NCBI GenBank assembly: GCA_947447375.1
Contig: CANFJB010000006.1
Coordinates: 105,457 to 169,456, forward strand
From: Bacteroidota bacterium
Lineage (GTDB): Bacteria > Bacteroidota > Bacteroidia > Flavobacteriales > Flavobacteriaceae
Reading direction: 5' to 3'
DNA length: 64,000 nt
The notes below the pieces were generated by a model. It saw only the letters and a list, made by a program, of their open reading frames with translations. It did not search any database and was not told the DNA's origin. Positions 1 to 8,984 of the stretch are shown here, one piece after another (within the stretch, counting starts at the first letter, position 1; the number at the start of each line of letters is the position of its first letter). The position numbers and the translations under genes were made by a program.

Positions 1-1
1 A

Positions 2-367
2 CTTTTTGAAACCTATTTTTATTATAACGAAAATTATAAAATAGCTTCCGATTGGGAGTTTTTCGTTTATACTATTTGTTATGCTAATGTACCTACAAAG
101 TATTTAAAAAAGACAATTGCGGATTATGATTTCACGGGAATTTCTTCAAATCCTAAATTCGCAGACTTATTTGTAAAAGAAAAATTAGAATCTATACAAA
201 AGTATTTTCCAACGTTTGTTGATGATTATAAAGACGTAAACGAATTAAATTCGAAACGATTTTTACAGTATCAGCATATAAAAAAATACAAGTTGGCATG
301 GAAAGTATTGAAGGCAACTATAAATATTATTTTAATTTTTTTGCCAAAGTCAAATATTCAGCGATAA
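2..367 (+). CDS. Glycosyltransferase family 2, C-terminal part (5' end outside window)
   Basis: An open frame enters from the left edge and stops at a TAA at 365-367, giving 121 residues. The stretch ASDWEFFVY near its start resembles the part of bacterial GT2 sugar transferases just after the acceptor-binding region, where an SDWEF/xDWEL motif is common. The end is basic and hydrophobic (KATINIILIFLPKSN), as in membrane-associated GT2 enzymes. The nucleotide-sugar-binding N-terminus lies outside the window, so substrate cannot be inferred. It is followed 37 bases later by another sugar-transfer gene on the same strand, consistent with an LPS or capsule operon. The GT2 call rests on one motif and context. 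Confidence 0.6.
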   Translation, partial: LFETYFYYNENYKIASDWEFFVYTICYANVPTKYLKKTIADYDFTGISSNPKFADLFVKEKLESIQKYFPTFVDDYKDVNELNSKRFLQYQHIKKYKLAWKVLKATINIILIFLPKSNIQR

Positions 368-404
368 AATAGAGATTAATTAGTTTTATTATTACCAACT
401 TATT

Positions 405-1268
405 ATGAAAAAAATTCACGTCGGTTTTCTATTGTCTTACGATTATGATTTATTAAAATTGTCATTGCCACCAGTTTATAAAACAGCTGATAGAATATTT
501 CTTGCTGTAGATAAAGAATTACGCACTTGGAAAGGACAGAAATTCACTATTGAAACTGAATTTTATAGTTGGTTAAAAGAATTTGATATCGATAATAAAA
601 TTGAAATTTATGAAGATGATTTTTATCGTCCAGAGCTTTCAACTTTAGAAAATGACACTCGAGAACGTACAATGCTTTCTCAAAAAATGGGAATTGGGAA
701 TTGGTTAATTCAAGTAGATTCTGATGAATATTTCATCGATTTTGAAAAATTTGTTCAAGACTTAAGAAAATACGATTCCTATTTAGACCATCCTGAAAAA
801 AATAAAATTCAAATATTTGCTTTTTGGTTGATTATTTATAAATACACTGAAAACGGTATTCTATATATTGACAAACCACAAAAATCAGTATTTGCAACCA
901 ATTATCCGAATTATAAAAATGCTCGAAGAACTAATGAAAGAGTGATTTATTTAGATAGTTTGGTTTTGCATGAATCAGTTGCTAGGTCAGAGGAACAGTT
1001 GCGTTTCAAATTGGAAAATTGGTCGCACAATGTCGATGTTAATAAAGATTTCCTTAATAAATGGATATCTGTTAACGAGAATAATTATCAAGAAATGACC
1101 GATTTTTATTATATCGAACCAGAGCGATGGAAGAAGTTAAGTTATTTCCCAACTAACAAAATCCAAGAGATTAAGCACATAGTAGCAAATACTAAAAGTT
1201 TACAAATTTCAAAAAGTTTTATCTTATTTAAGAACTTTGGACAGTGGTTCAAATTTTTATTTAAATAA
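405..1268 (+). CDS. Putative GT-A type glycosyltransferase
   Basis: This 287-residue protein has no signal peptide. An N-terminal beta-strand-like start (MKKIHVGFLL) leads to a DSD motif at residues 105-107 (QVDSDEYF), the place where GT-A enzymes hold the metal and nucleotide sugar. The flanks WLIQVDSDEYF suit a family 2-like or DUF-type glycosyltransferase, but the usual N-terminal VSVIIPxYN block of GT2 is missing, so it is a divergent member. The C-terminal tail is basic and aromatic and may lie on the inner membrane. It sits in a run of LPS-type genes with 37 and 20 base gaps, probably one transcript. Donor and acceptor are unknown. Confidence 0.6.
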   Translation: MKKIHVGFLLSYDYDLLKLSLPPVYKTADRIFLAVDKELRTWKGQKFTIETEFYSWLKEFDIDNKIEIYEDDFYRPELSTLENDTRERTMLSQKMGIGNWLIQVDSDEYFIDFEKFVQDLRKYDSYLDHPEKNKIQIFAFWLIIYKYTENGILYIDKPQKSVFATNYPNYKNARRTNERVIYLDSLVLHESVARSEEQLRFKLENWSHNVDVNKDFLNKWISVNENNYQEMTDFYYIEPERWKKLSYFPTNKIQEIKHIVANTKSLQISKSFILFKNFGQWFKFLFK

Positions 1269-1288
1269 TCCGATAATAAATTTACTAT

Positions 1289-2053
1289 ATGAAATCTTAT
1301 TTCCATTCATTATATCAATCCAAGCAAAATGAAATTTTTGAAATAATCAATAATTTTAATAGCTCGGGAATGATTTTTGGTGATGGAAACAGAAATGTTA
1401 TTAAATTATTTGATTTAGATTCTACGAAAGTAAACGTAAAATCATTTAAAAAACCACATTTATTAAATTCTATAATCTATAAGTATTTTAGAAAATCCAA
1501 AGCCAGACGCTCATTTGAATATGCCAATATTTTATTAGATAATCAAATTGGCACACCACAACCAATAGCCTATTTTGAAAATTCCTCCCTATTTGGACTT
1601 CAAAAGAGCTATTATGTGAGTGAACATCTAGAATGTGATTTAACTTTTAGAGAATTAGTTCAAATTCCAGAATTCCCTGAGAATGAAATAATTTTAAGAC
1701 AATTTACACGTTTTACCTATTCATTACACCAAAAAGGAATTGAATTTTTAGATCATTCACCAGGCAATACATTGATTAAAAAAAATGAGAATGGAAAGTA
1801 TGACTTTTTCTTGGTCGATTTGAATAGAATGACATTTCATGAAAAAATGACTTTTGACGTTCGAATGAAGAATTTGTGCCGATTGACATACAAAGAAGAA
1901 ATGGTTAATATAATGAGTAATGAATATGCTATTGTTTCTGGAGAATCAGAAGAATTAATCTTTCGAACACTTTGGAAAATGACAACAGATTTTCAAAATC
2001 AATACTTTAGAAAAAGAAGATTGAAAAAGAAATTGAAATTTTGGAAGAAATAG
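1289..2053 (+). CDS. LPS core kinase-like protein (WaaP/KdkA/InaA family)
   Basis: This 254-residue protein has the layout of the small kinases that phosphorylate Kdo or heptose in the LPS inner core. Visible parts are a lysine in VKSFKK (K51), a paired glutamate in RRSFEYANIL (E77), a catalytic loop FLDHSPGN (153-160, D155 and N160) and a metal-binding VDLNR (176-180, D177) in place of the DFG of protein kinases. The segment GTPQPIAYFE after the helix matches the 'G(I/V)PTPxP' region of this family. It lies between two glycosyltransferase genes, which fits a role in core phosphorylation on the cytoplasmic face. The exact sugar is not known; another InaA-like function is possible. Confidence 0.75.
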   Translation: MKSYFHSLYQSKQNEIFEIINNFNSSGMIFGDGNRNVIKLFDLDSTKVNVKSFKKPHLLNSIIYKYFRKSKARRSFEYANILLDNQIGTPQPIAYFENSSLFGLQKSYYVSEHLECDLTFRELVQIPEFPENEIILRQFTRFTYSLHQKGIEFLDHSPGNTLIKKNENGKYDFFLVDLNRMTFHEKMTFDVRMKNLCRLTYKEEMVNIMSNEYAIVSGESEELIFRTLWKMTTDFQNQYFRKRRLKKKLKFWKK

Positions 2054-2091
2054 TTGTGAAAAAATAGTATTTTCACTTTTCAAAAGAAAAA

Positions 2092-2904
2092 ATGAAAGTT
2101 TCAGTAATTATCACAACATATAATGCAGTTGAATGGTTGCAAAAGGTACTTATTGGATATAGCGTCCAATCGGAGTGCGATTTTGAAATTGTTATTGCCG
2201 ATGATGGTTCTACTTCTGAAACTAAAGATCTAATTTCTCAATTCTCCACAAAATTCACCAATCCAATTGTTCATGTTTGGCATGAAGATCACGGTTTTCA
2301 AAAAACAAAAATTTTAAATAAAGCCATTTTAAAGTCAAATTCTGACTATTTAATATTTACAGATGGCGATTGTATTCCTAGAAAAGATTTTGTAGAAATG
2401 CATCTAAAATACAGGGAAATTGGCTATTTTCTATCTGGAGGATATTTTAAATTACCACTTTCTATTTCTAATCTAATTTCCGAAAATGATATAGTTAATT
2501 CAAATTGTTTCAAACTTTATTGGTTAAAAAACAATGGATTTAAATTGAACTTCAAAAGTATTAAATTGACCAATAATAAATTAATAGCTCAATTTATGAA
2601 CTGGATTACTCCAACAAAAAGATCTTGGAACGGCCATAATTCTTCGGGTTGGAAAAAAGATATTTTAGCAGTAAATGGTTTCAATAATGAAATGCAATAC
2701 GGCGGTGAAGATCGAGAAATGGGGGAGCGCATGTTCAATAACGGTATGCTTTCAAAACAAATTCGTTACAGCGCTATTTGTGTTCATCTAGATCACAGTC
2801 GTGGGTATTCTTCACCTGAAATTTGGATGAAAAACAATAGTATTCGAGCCTATAATAAAAAGTACTCTATAATTAAAACCGACAACGGAATTGATAAAAT
2901 TTAG
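2092..2904 (+). CDS. Glycosyltransferase family 2 with galactosyltransferase-type C-terminus
   Basis: This 270-residue enzyme opens with VSVIITTYNAVEW, the classical GT2 start. It has the nucleotide-binding ADDGS (D37, D38) and the metal-binding DGDC (91-94). The second half has NGHNSSGWKKDI and GFNNEMQYGGEDREMG, the pattern of the Glyco_transf_7C domain in which the GGED loop carries the catalytic base. Such enzymes add hexoses or hexosamines in LPS core or capsule synthesis. It is the last gene of the plus-strand block and ends 7 bases from the convergent outer-membrane protein gene. Confidence 0.85.
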   Translation: MKVSVIITTYNAVEWLQKVLIGYSVQSECDFEIVIADDGSTSETKDLISQFSTKFTNPIVHVWHEDHGFQKTKILNKAILKSNSDYLIFTDGDCIPRKDFVEMHLKYREIGYFLSGGYFKLPLSISNLISENDIVNSNCFKLYWLKNNGFKLNFKSIKLTNNKLIAQFMNWITPTKRSWNGHNSSGWKKDILAVNGFNNEMQYGGEDREMGERMFNNGMLSKQIRYSAICVHLDHSRGYSSPEIWMKNNSIRAYNKKYSIIKTDNGIDKI

Positions 2905-2911
2905 TTTTCAA

Positions 2912-3739
2912 TTACAATTCGAAGATCCCTCCAAATGCAATTACACGTTCAAAAAACATAAAGTGTTGTGAAGCACTATCAGCATTATTAAAAGTAGTTT
3001 TTATATTAGGCATATTGATATAACCACCTTTTAATTCCCCTTGAATAAAATAATGTTTGAAGAAAGTGATATTTAGACCTGCTTTAGCCGAAACGCCATA
3101 TCCTGCAACATTAAAATCATCGTGACGTGGTTGCCCCATTAACATTACATTAGTTTTTGGATATAAAATACCAGCTCCAACACCTTCTGTTAAGCTTATT
3201 TGAATTTTATCTGTATTATTTATTGTAAATAGTTTAGAAATATCATCCACTCTTGAAAATTCAGAATTCACATAATTCAAACCGTCGGTATGTTCAAAAG
3301 TTAAAAAACTCTCATCAGTTAAATCTACAATACCATTATTAAAATTAAATGTATTTGGGTAACTTCCAGAAATTTTAACTGATTGATTTTGAATCATAAC
3401 ATATTTCATATGGTCCACACCAATTGAAATATTATAGTGGTCATTTATAAAATAACCTAATCTAAAATTAGTTTGAGGAATTGTCATTTTCGCTGGGTTA
3501 ATATAATCAATATGCCACCCAACAGGTCTGTCTACTGCGGCAACATCATATAGCGTAAAATCGTAATTAGCACCCCTAAAATGAATATCGGAATTGGTGT
3601 AACTATCTCTATTACCACCCCAATAAAAATATATTTTTCCTTTATTATGATCGGTATACTTTCCAGAAGTTGGTTTACTATCTTGAGAATATCCTAACGA
3701 AAAACAAAAAAGGCTTATTGTTATTAATATTTTATGCAT
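2912..3739 (-). CDS. Probable outer-membrane beta-barrel protein, unknown function
   Basis: The 275-residue product begins with a signal peptide (MHKILITISLFCFSLGYSQ, cleavage probably after YSQ). The rest alternates polar and aromatic residues in short strands (KIYFYWGGNRDSY, FIQGELKGGYINM) and ends in FGGIFEL, the kind of terminal strand used by outer-membrane barrels. Repeated glycines and aromatic girdle-like residues suit a small barrel of about 10-12 strands. It separates the two strands of the glycan locus, and nothing in the context fixes its job. I do not recognise a named family. Confidence 0.6.
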   Translation of the reverse strand: MHKILITISLFCFSLGYSQDSKPTSGKYTDHNKGKIYFYWGGNRDSYTNSDIHFRGANYDFTLYDVAAVDRPVGWHIDYINPAKMTIPQTNFRLGYFINDHYNISIGVDHMKYVMIQNQSVKISGSYPNTFNFNNGIVDLTDESFLTFEHTDGLNYVNSEFSRVDDISKLFTINNTDKIQISLTEGVGAGILYPKTNVMLMGQPRHDDFNVAGYGVSAKAGLNITFFKHYFIQGELKGGYINMPNIKTTFNNADSASQHFMFFERVIAFGGIFEL

Positions 3740-3790
3740 TGTAAATAATTTTATATAAAATTGATGAATTACTATTTATGAAATTTACTG

Positions 3791-3798
3791 CAAATATA
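3791..3798 (-). promoter_or_regulatory. Candidate -7 box for the outer-membrane protein gene
   Basis: On the minus strand this reads TATATTTG, an exact match to the Bacteroidetes -7 consensus TAnnTTTG. It lies about 52 bases before the start codon at 3739. No TTG was seen at the expected -33 distance, so the call rests on one box. Confidence 0.4.
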
Positions 3799-3847
3799 GA
3801 TACGATTATTTTGGAATTATTAATTTATATAAATTGTTTTTTAAAGT

Positions 3848-4972
3848 TTAAGATAATCTTAATACTTGGTTGTAGGTTTCAATCCAATTTCTAGCAATAT
3901 TTTCGTCGTTAAATTTTTGAACAAATTCAAATCCTTTTAGTTTCATTACTTCTCTTTTTCCTGAATTTACTAGTAATTTAGTTAATTCAATTTTTAATTC
4001 GTCCGGATTTAGAGGGTCAATGTAAATTGAATTTTCTCCTCCTGCTTCTGAAAAACATCCTCCTTTTGAAGTAATTACTGGAGTTTTTGAATATAATGCC
4101 TCAATAATTGGAATTCCAAATCCTTCAAAAATCGATGGATAAATAAATAAAGTTGCCATTCTATAAATTGATGCCAATTCTTTCAATTCAACATTTTCAA
4201 GAAAAATAACTTTATTTTGAAGATTATTCTCCAAAATATAGGAGTTTATTTCTTTAAAATAAGCTGTTTTTTTACCAATAATAACTAATTGTATTTCAAT
4301 TTCTTTTATAGCTTTAATAACTGAAAGTACATTTTTTCTGGTTTCAATTGTTCCAACATTCAAAATAAATTGATTTGGTATTTGGTATTTTGATCTTGTA
4401 AGTTCTAAATAATCATTTTGGATGTCCTCTTTGAAAACGGGAGCACAACCTTGATAAATTACTTTTATTTTTTCAGGATTAATATTTAAATAAGTGACAA
4501 TATCTTTTTTTGTTTGCTCGCTTATTGCAATCACTAAATCGGCTTTTTTAGCGGCATATTTAAATTTGTAATAATGTATTTTACGATCAAAATAAGAATA
4601 CAAATTCGGATATCTCATGAATATTAAATCATGAATAGTCACCACAGTTTTTATTCCAGTTTTATGTAAACCAATCGGAATTTCCCCAGATAAGCCATGA
4701 AACAATTCGACTTTAACTTTTTTTATTTGGGAACAAATGGAAAACAACCTCCAAAGCGAAGATAACTTTTTATCTTTTTTTGAATCGGGTAAATGTTCGA
4801 TAATAATTTTTCCATCTATTGGAATTCGATCAATTTTTTTTGGCTTAGGATTGTATAATAAATAACTATTTTCAGGATAAAATTGCGCTAAAATCCGAAT
4901 CAGATCTCGGCTATAATTGCCCAAACCTGTTTTGTTATGAAAGAATCTTTTTGCGTCAAAGCCTAGTATCAT
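3848..4972 (-). CDS. Glycosyltransferase family 4
   Basis: This 374-residue enzyme has the two-domain GT-B plan. The N-terminal half has KTGLGNYSRDLI, the glycine-rich start of GT4 mannosyltransferase-like enzymes, and TVVTIHDLIFMRYP. The C-terminal half has ILNVGTIETRKN and the donor-binding E-x7-E motif in FEGFGIPIIEAL, followed by GGCFSEAGGENSIYIDP. It transfers an activated sugar in the cytoplasm, and relatives are often mannosyl- or rhamnosyltransferases. The start codon directly follows the end of the GT9 gene (4972/4973), so the two are very likely translationally coupled. Confidence 0.88.
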   Translation of the reverse strand: MILGFDAKRFFHNKTGLGNYSRDLIRILAQFYPENSYLLYNPKPKKIDRIPIDGKIIIEHLPDSKKDKKLSSLWRLFSICSQIKKVKVELFHGLSGEIPIGLHKTGIKTVVTIHDLIFMRYPNLYSYFDRKIHYYKFKYAAKKADLVIAISEQTKKDIVTYLNINPEKIKVIYQGCAPVFKEDIQNDYLELTRSKYQIPNQFILNVGTIETRKNVLSVIKAIKEIEIQLVIIGKKTAYFKEINSYILENNLQNKVIFLENVELKELASIYRMATLFIYPSIFEGFGIPIIEALYSKTPVITSKGGCFSEAGGENSIYIDPLNPDELKIELTKLLVNSGKREVMKLKGFEFVQKFNDENIARNWIETYNQVLRLS

Positions 4973-6022
4973 CTATCTTAGATTGTTATTATTAAGAAAT
5001 AAAAGTAATGAATTATTAAATAGTTCAGGTTTTAATAATTTATATATTTCAGTGTCATTTTTAGAATTTTTAAGCACTAAATTGGGATAATAATCGGAAA
5101 TATGAACTGAAATATTGGTGGTTTCATTTTCAAACATATTCCAATCATTTTTCAAAATAAAGGGTGAGAATATTGTGAATGTTGGAATATCTAACGCTTT
5201 TGCCATGTTAATTGCTCCGCCCTCATTTCCAATTAAAGCCGCACATTGGCTAGTTAAACCCATGAATTCTCGTAATGATTTTGCATAAACGTCAAAAAAT
5301 ATTTTTTCTTGGGTTTCTAGTTTACACAGATTATACAATTCTAACGCAATGCCTTTTTGATTTGGGATGTAATTAAATAGTATTTGAACCTTTTTATTCT
5401 CAGCAATTTCATCGATAACTTGAGCCATGTATTCCAGTGGATACGTTTTAACTTCGCTACTGCCAATGGCGCTAATCATGATTATTGGTCGATTTAAATC
5501 AATATTATTTCGACTTAATAAATCGATTGCATTTTCAATTTCTGAATTTTGTATATACAATTTCGGTTTGATAACTTGAAAATCAATTTCTAATGGTTTT
5601 AATAATTGCAATCGATGTTCAACTGCTTTTGTTGCAGTAGAAATTGAATGTTTTGTTCTAATAATTGTATCTGTATAGAAAAATCTCGAGTACCATTTAT
5701 GGAATGAAATTGTTTTTTTAGCTCCTGAAAATTTGCAGAAAAGAGCTGTTTTTAATTTCGAATAGGAATCAATTATGATATCGTATTTTTCGTTTCTAAT
5801 TCGTTTCATTTGCTTGACAAAACCCGAAAATCCTTTTTCAATGTTGGGATCTAAAATGATGACTTTATCAATAAATGGATTGTTTTCAAGAACGGGAATG
5901 GTATTTTTATTTACAATAAAATGCAATTCAGCGGCAGGAAATTTTTGTTTTAATTCTTCAAAAATCACACTTGTTATCAATACGTCACCAATCATTTTTG
6001 GCTGAATTACTGCTATTTTCAT
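4973..6022 (-). CDS. Glycosyltransferase family 9 (heptosyltransferase-like)
   Basis: The 349-residue protein opens with IAVIQPKMIGDVLITSVI, the acceptor-site signature of ADP-heptose:LPS heptosyltransferases. It carries GNEGGAINMAKALDIPTF in the C-terminal domain, where GT9 enzymes bind ADP-heptose. It lacks the usual G(D/H)xxH residues (here GNEGG), so the donor may not be a heptose. Length is typical for WaaF/WaaC/WaaQ. Together with the kinase-like gene at 1289 it argues that the locus builds LPS core. It lies 5 bases downstream of the deacetylase gene. Confidence 0.85.
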   Translation of the reverse strand: MKIAVIQPKMIGDVLITSVIFEELKQKFPAAELHFIVNKNTIPVLENNPFIDKVIILDPNIEKGFSGFVKQMKRIRNEKYDIIIDSYSKLKTALFCKFSGAKKTISFHKWYSRFFYTDTIIRTKHSISTATKAVEHRLQLLKPLEIDFQVIKPKLYIQNSEIENAIDLLSRNNIDLNRPIIMISAIGSSEVKTYPLEYMAQVIDEIAENKKVQILFNYIPNQKGIALELYNLCKLETQEKIFFDVYAKSLREFMGLTSQCAALIGNEGGAINMAKALDIPTFTIFSPFILKNDWNMFENETTNISVHISDYYPNLVLKNSKNDTEIYKLLKPELFNNSLLLFLNNNNLR

Positions 6023-6027
6023 GTTGG

Positions 6028-6807
6028 CTACGATTTTATTTTATCAATTAAATCTCGTGTACTGTGAAAGCGATAATTCTTTTTTTTCATCCAAATAATA
6101 AGATTATCCAGTCTTTCATACATCTGAACTCCAGAGTTTTTTGAAACATAACCTGGAAAACCGAATCTATTAAAATCTTTTAAATCAGTGAATTCCCATG
6201 GATGAAAATAGATATTTAAATAGTTGTCTTTCAAAAATGTAATGTTGCAGATTATTTTATAAATCCAAAGAGGAAGATTATGAAAGGACAGCCAAAAAAG
6301 TGGGAAACGGATAATTGGGCTCACCGATGCGGGTATTTGCCAAACACCATCTTGTTTAAAATAGGTTCTAGGCTTTGAAAAATTATTATATCTTCCGGGT
6401 AAATACGTTGGATTTATAGATGAATTGTAGCTATAACCAGCTTTGAAAATCTCTTTTTCATCAACAGGTTGCATTCTTGGCATTCTAAATCCTATTACTT
6501 TAGAATTGGTGATTTCCTCTAATTTCTCCTTTGATTCTAATAAATGTTCCACTTTAAAATCACTGTGGTAATAACTATGAGAAGCAATTTCGTGACCGTC
6601 TTTTATTATTCGTTTAATTATTTCGGGAGCATTAATTGCAAAAACCACTGTGCTAAAAAAGGTAGCTTTTATCTGGTGTTTTTCTAACAAATCCAATATT
6701 AAGGAAGTTCCTTCAATTGAAATACTCATTTGATCTTCAAAACTAATTGTCTTGCCATATTCAAATGGCATGTCGAATTCTTCGATATCAAAACTCAATA
6801 ATATCAT
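6028..6807 (-). CDS. Polysaccharide deacetylase (CE4/NodB-type)
   Basis: A 259-residue protein with the CE4 motifs in order: FDIEEFD (6-12, catalytic and metal aspartate region), HSYYH (77-81, two metal histidines), GFRMPR (106-111, the RxP motif) and FHPWE (201-205, the late histidine). The HPWE variant is typical of deacetylases from exopolysaccharide and exosortase-type loci. There is no signal peptide, so it probably acts in the cytoplasm or at the inner membrane on a lipid-linked sugar rather than on finished polymer. Its start overlaps the end of the ArnC-like GT2 gene by 4 bases, which links the two products in one pathway. Confidence 0.88.
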   Translation of the reverse strand: MILLSFDIEEFDMPFEYGKTISFEDQMSISIEGTSLILDLLEKHQIKATFFSTVVFAINAPEIIKRIIKDGHEIASHSYYHSDFKVEHLLESKEKLEEITNSKVIGFRMPRMQPVDEKEIFKAGYSYNSSINPTYLPGRYNNFSKPRTYFKQDGVWQIPASVSPIIRFPLFWLSFHNLPLWIYKIICNITFLKDNYLNIYFHPWEFTDLKDFNRFGFPGYVSKNSGVQMYERLDNLIIWMKKKNYRFHSTRDLIDKIKS

Positions 6808-7748
6808 TTTTTATCTTCTAAATTGGTGTCTCTAATTAAATAGTTTGGACGTTGTTTTGATTGCATAAATAGTTTTCCTACATACACCCCAATAATTCCC
6901 AGAACAATTAAATTTAGTCCTCCGAATATTACAATAGTGAAAATTACTGATGCCCATCCTGAAATTACATGACCATAATAGATACTATAAAAAACATATA
7001 AAATGTAAAATACTAAGGACAAGAAAAATAGTGAAATTCCTAAAAATATTGATATATATAAGGGACGAATACTAAACGAAGTGATGCCTTTAAGGGCAAA
7101 TTGCATCATTTTTTTAACGGTATATTTGCTGTTTCCCGAAAATCGTTCGGCTGGTTTATAGTCAATAGCAAATTGTTTGAATCCTACCCAATTTACCAAT
7201 CCACGTATAAAAAGTTCATTTTCGCTAAATGCAAAAAACACCGTTGAAACTTTATTATCCATCAATCTAAAATCGGCAGTACCTTCTTCTATTTTAATTT
7301 CAGAAATATAATTAATGAATTTGTAAAAATATTTTGATGTTATTTTTTTAAAAGCGGGAAGATTTTTGTCTTCTAAACGTCGTGTATAAACAATATCAAA
7401 TCCTTCTTCCCATTTCTCAACTAACTGTGGGATCATTTCTGGCGGATGTTGCATATCACCGTCCATAGTAATTATGCAATCTCCAGAAGCCAAGTCCAGT
7501 CCAGCTTTCAGTGCATTTTGATGTCCAAAATTCCTTGATAATTCTATGTAGAAAACATTTGAATCATTAGATGAAATTTCTTGTAAAATACGCAATGTTT
7601 TGTCGCTGCTTCCATCGTCAACAAAAATTAATTCGTAGCGATAATTTAACTTTTGAAGCACTTCATTTAGTGCTTTTACAATAATATTAATATTTCCTTC
7701 CTCATTAAATGAAGGAATAACAACAGATATTTTCTTTTGTAAAGTCAT
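6804..7748 (-). CDS. Polyprenyl-phosphate glycosyltransferase, GT2 (ArnC/GtrB/DPM1-like)
   Basis: The 314-residue enzyme has a GT2 domain with KISVVIPSFNEEGNI, FVDDGSSD, NFGHQNALKAGLD and TMDGDMQHPPE, the hallmark set of dolichyl/undecaprenyl-phosphate sugar transferases (the DGDxQHPPE block is diagnostic). EGTADFRLMD follows. Two C-terminal membrane spans (about 232-255 and 267-292) match the ArnC/GtrB layout. It should place a single sugar on undecaprenyl phosphate for later use on the periplasmic side. It sits between the GT87 gene (2 bases upstream) and the deacetylase (4-base overlap), so donor synthesis, deprotection and transfer appear co-expressed. Confidence 0.9.
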   Translation of the reverse strand: MTLQKKISVVIPSFNEEGNINIIVKALNEVLQKLNYRYELIFVDDGSSDKTLRILQEISSNDSNVFYIELSRNFGHQNALKAGLDLASGDCIITMDGDMQHPPEMIPQLVEKWEEGFDIVYTRRLEDKNLPAFKKITSKYFYKFINYISEIKIEEGTADFRLMDNKVSTVFFAFSENELFIRGLVNWVGFKQFAIDYKPAERFSGNSKYTVKKMMQFALKGITSFSIRPLYISIFLGISLFFLSLVFYILYVFYSIYYGHVISGWASVIFTIVIFGGLNLIVLGIIGVYVGKLFMQSKQRPNYLIRDTNLEDKK

Positions 7749-7750
7749 CT

Positions 7751-8950
7751 TTAATGAGTAATTGAATTGTAGTTTTTAAATTTATTTCTAAGCATTTCAT
7801 ACACAATTGCAAACCAAATTAACACACAAGGTAATGCTTTTAATGCATAAGGACGAATAAAATTGTCTTTTAAATATTTTGGAATTAAATCGGATGGCGA
7901 TAAACTGGTTAGAATTAATGCAAAAATAAATAATGCAATATAAAATTTTGAAATAGGTTTCGGCTGAATTACAAACCAAATTGCAACGCCAACAAATGCG
8001 ATAATATAGGTTGGAGATTCAGATCCTGAGCTAAAAATAACGGTGAAAATTAATACCGAAGCCAATAGCATCAATCGATAGGAAACCTCTTTATATTCTT
8101 TTATTCTTAAATATTGTAAACCAAATAAGAAAACTCCACCAATTAAAAACGGCAAATTAGAAATGGAACTATCTTGAAAAAATCTACGCACAATTCCCAT
8201 TAATGAAATGTCTTGGTAGGAATTTAATCCAGCATTTTCATTATTTTTTTCAACTAATCTTTCGAACCATTCTTTATATGTTTGGATAATATAATCAGGA
8301 GAAGATAGCAACATTGGTAAACAGAACATAACAATACTCCAGAATATAAGTGACAATATAAATTTGATTTTATTCTTCGAAAAGAAGAAAAATGCCAATC
8401 CAACAATTCCATATAATTTTACAAAAACTCCTAAAACTATAAAAAATGCCGACCAGAAATCTTTCGCTTTTTCGATATAAACAAAAGAAAGTATAATTAT
8501 TGCAGTCATTAACGGATTAAATTGCAACCCCAATAATGTGGTTAATAATTCATGAAAACAAATCCAAAGAATAGCATTTATTTGCGTTGATTTTAATGGT
8601 AATTGAGTGATCGCCCATGCTAAAATTCCTGCATTAAATAATGACCAAAGCGGGATTCCAATGTAATTTGGCAACATTGCAAATGGAGCAATTACTATGC
8701 TAAAAATAGGTCCGTAATGGTTGTGATCAAAATATTCTAGTGGGTATTCTGCGTATAATGGTAGCTTGTCAATTGTATGAAAAAAAACATTTTTAAAAAT
8801 TTTATAATTATTGATATCATTAATATCCAATTTAATTAAAGCGGATAGAATTGCAATCATCAACCATAATGAAATGATAATAAATCTATTATTAAAAAAA
8901 GACAAATTTAAAAAAGAGGTTGTTTTCTTGTTAATTGAATTTAATATCAT
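7751..8950 (-). CDS. Integral membrane glycosyltransferase, GT87 family
   Basis: A 399-residue protein with about ten hydrophobic spans, starting near residue 22. An early periplasmic-type loop holds YPLEYFDHNHYGPIFS, matching the acidic first loop and the 'YGP' region of GT87 (DUF2029) enzymes. GT87/GT-C enzymes take sugars from polyprenyl phosphate in the periplasm. It is the first gene of the minus-strand glycan operon and only 2 bases from the GT2 that could make its donor. The acceptor (lipid A, core or another glycan) is not visible. It could instead be an O-antigen-polymerase-like membrane protein, but I think GT87 more likely. Confidence 0.78.
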   Translation of the reverse strand: MILNSINKKTTSFLNLSFFNNRFIIISLWLMIAILSALIKLDINDINNYKIFKNVFFHTIDKLPLYAEYPLEYFDHNHYGPIFSIVIAPFAMLPNYIGIPLWSLFNAGILAWAITQLPLKSTQINAILWICFHELLTTLLGLQFNPLMTAIIILSFVYIEKAKDFWSAFFIVLGVFVKLYGIVGLAFFFFSKNKIKFILSLIFWSIVMFCLPMLLSSPDYIIQTYKEWFERLVEKNNENAGLNSYQDISLMGIVRRFFQDSSISNLPFLIGGVFLFGLQYLRIKEYKEVSYRLMLLASVLIFTVIFSSGSESPTYIIAFVGVAIWFVIQPKPISKFYIALFIFALILTSLSPSDLIPKYLKDNFIRPYALKALPCVLIWFAIVYEMLRNKFKNYNSITH

Positions 8951-8984
8951 TTGTTGTTTTTTAAATTTTGATGAAATTTATCAA

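Noticed and set aside
7797..7979. Second minus-strand frame within the GT87 gene
   Set aside because: Out-of-frame shadow with no sign of a frameshift in the main gene.
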